Source of the DNA: Calditrichota bacterium
Lineage (GTDB): Bacteria; Calditrichota; Calditrichia; RBG-13-44-9
Assembly (NCBI GenBank): GCA_016934605.1
Contig: JAFGSO010000141.1
Span: 1 to 6,447 of the forward strand
Length of the DNA: 6,447 nucleotides
Reading direction: 5' to 3'
Made by a program: the position numbers and the translations under genes. Of the stretch, positions 6,441 to 6,447 are shown piece after piece. Positions within the stretch are counted from its first letter, which is position 1, and each line of letters opens with the position of its first letter. The notes beneath the pieces were generated by a model. That model ran no database searches and was not told the origin of the DNA. It saw only the letters and a list, made by a program, of their open reading frames with translations.

Positions 6441-6443
6441 ATC

Positions 6444-6447
6444 ATGC
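6444..6447 (+). CDS. Start of a further gene (3' truncated, four bases visible)
   Basis: An ATG at 6444-6446 follows a good ribosome site at the end of a long AT-rich leader. Only one codon is in the window, so nothing can be said about the product. GTG at 6437-6439 is a less likely start because it overlaps the ribosome site. Confidence 0.4.

Larger units (their letters stand above)
6012..6443. other. Intergenic gap, 432 bp, rich in repeats
   Basis: No gene is supported. From left to right it holds about 110 bases of plain AT-rich DNA without a clear intrinsic terminator, a run of nine A (6123-6131), a block of nested ATCCAGGAT/CCTGAATCC repeats (6182-6221), a pyrimidine-rich stretch, an 11-unit heptamer array (6252-6328), and an AT-rich leader. 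That leader contains TATAAT at 6375-6380, without a good -35, and may carry the next gene's promoter. A 96-codon open frame across the array translates only the repeat and is not a gene. Confidence 0.75.

Overview
The window looks like a chromosomal segment from a Gram-negative, secretion-rich bacterium of the Fibrobacterota-Chlorobiota-Bacteroidota (FCB) sphere. Calditrichota, Ignavibacteriota or a KSB1-like lineage fit best. The reasons are a C-terminal secretion/sorting domain with the YPNPFNPST signature, a DUF4382 lipoprotein, and a two-component-regulator-type beta-propeller sensor. Strong AAGGAGG-type ribosome sites on some genes argue against a typical Bacteroidota genome. The assignment rests on protein style only; no rRNA or marker gene is present. 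All genes are on the + strand.

Layout: (1) 1-984 is the 3' part of a secreted or surface protein with a type IX-style sorting domain, followed by a clear hairpin terminator (1063-1086). (2) 1138-1989 is a lipoprotein with a DUF4382 domain and a C-terminal carboxypeptidase-regulatory-like beta-sandwich, preceded by a -10-like box and a near-perfect Shine-Dalgarno. (3) 1990-2369 is a non-coding gap with a 35-nt hairpin built from CAGTCTGCA words, then a putative promoter whose predicted start lies inside a 9-bp dyad. (4) 2370-6011 is a large one-component signalling protein: signal peptide, periplasmic beta-propeller, Y_Y_Y domain, one membrane span, coiled coil, PAS and SpoIIE/PP2C phosphatase. 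(5) 6012-6443 is a non-coding gap with nested ATCCAGGAT repeats, an 11-unit ATACC(A/T)T heptamer array and a 114-nt stretch with no G. (6) The last bases are the ribosome site and start codon of a further gene.

The first two genes encode envelope or exported proteins, and the third encodes an envelope-spanning sensor whose output is a protein phosphatase rather than a histidine kinase. Such phosphatases usually act on phosphorylated STAS anti-anti-sigma proteins in partner-switching pathways. No STAS protein or anti-sigma kinase lies in the window, so the target is unknown. Each gene appears to be its own transcription unit, so functional linkage between them is not shown. The most interesting points are the sensor's domain combination, the putative operator over its promoter, and the repeat-rich, G-free gap downstream of it.
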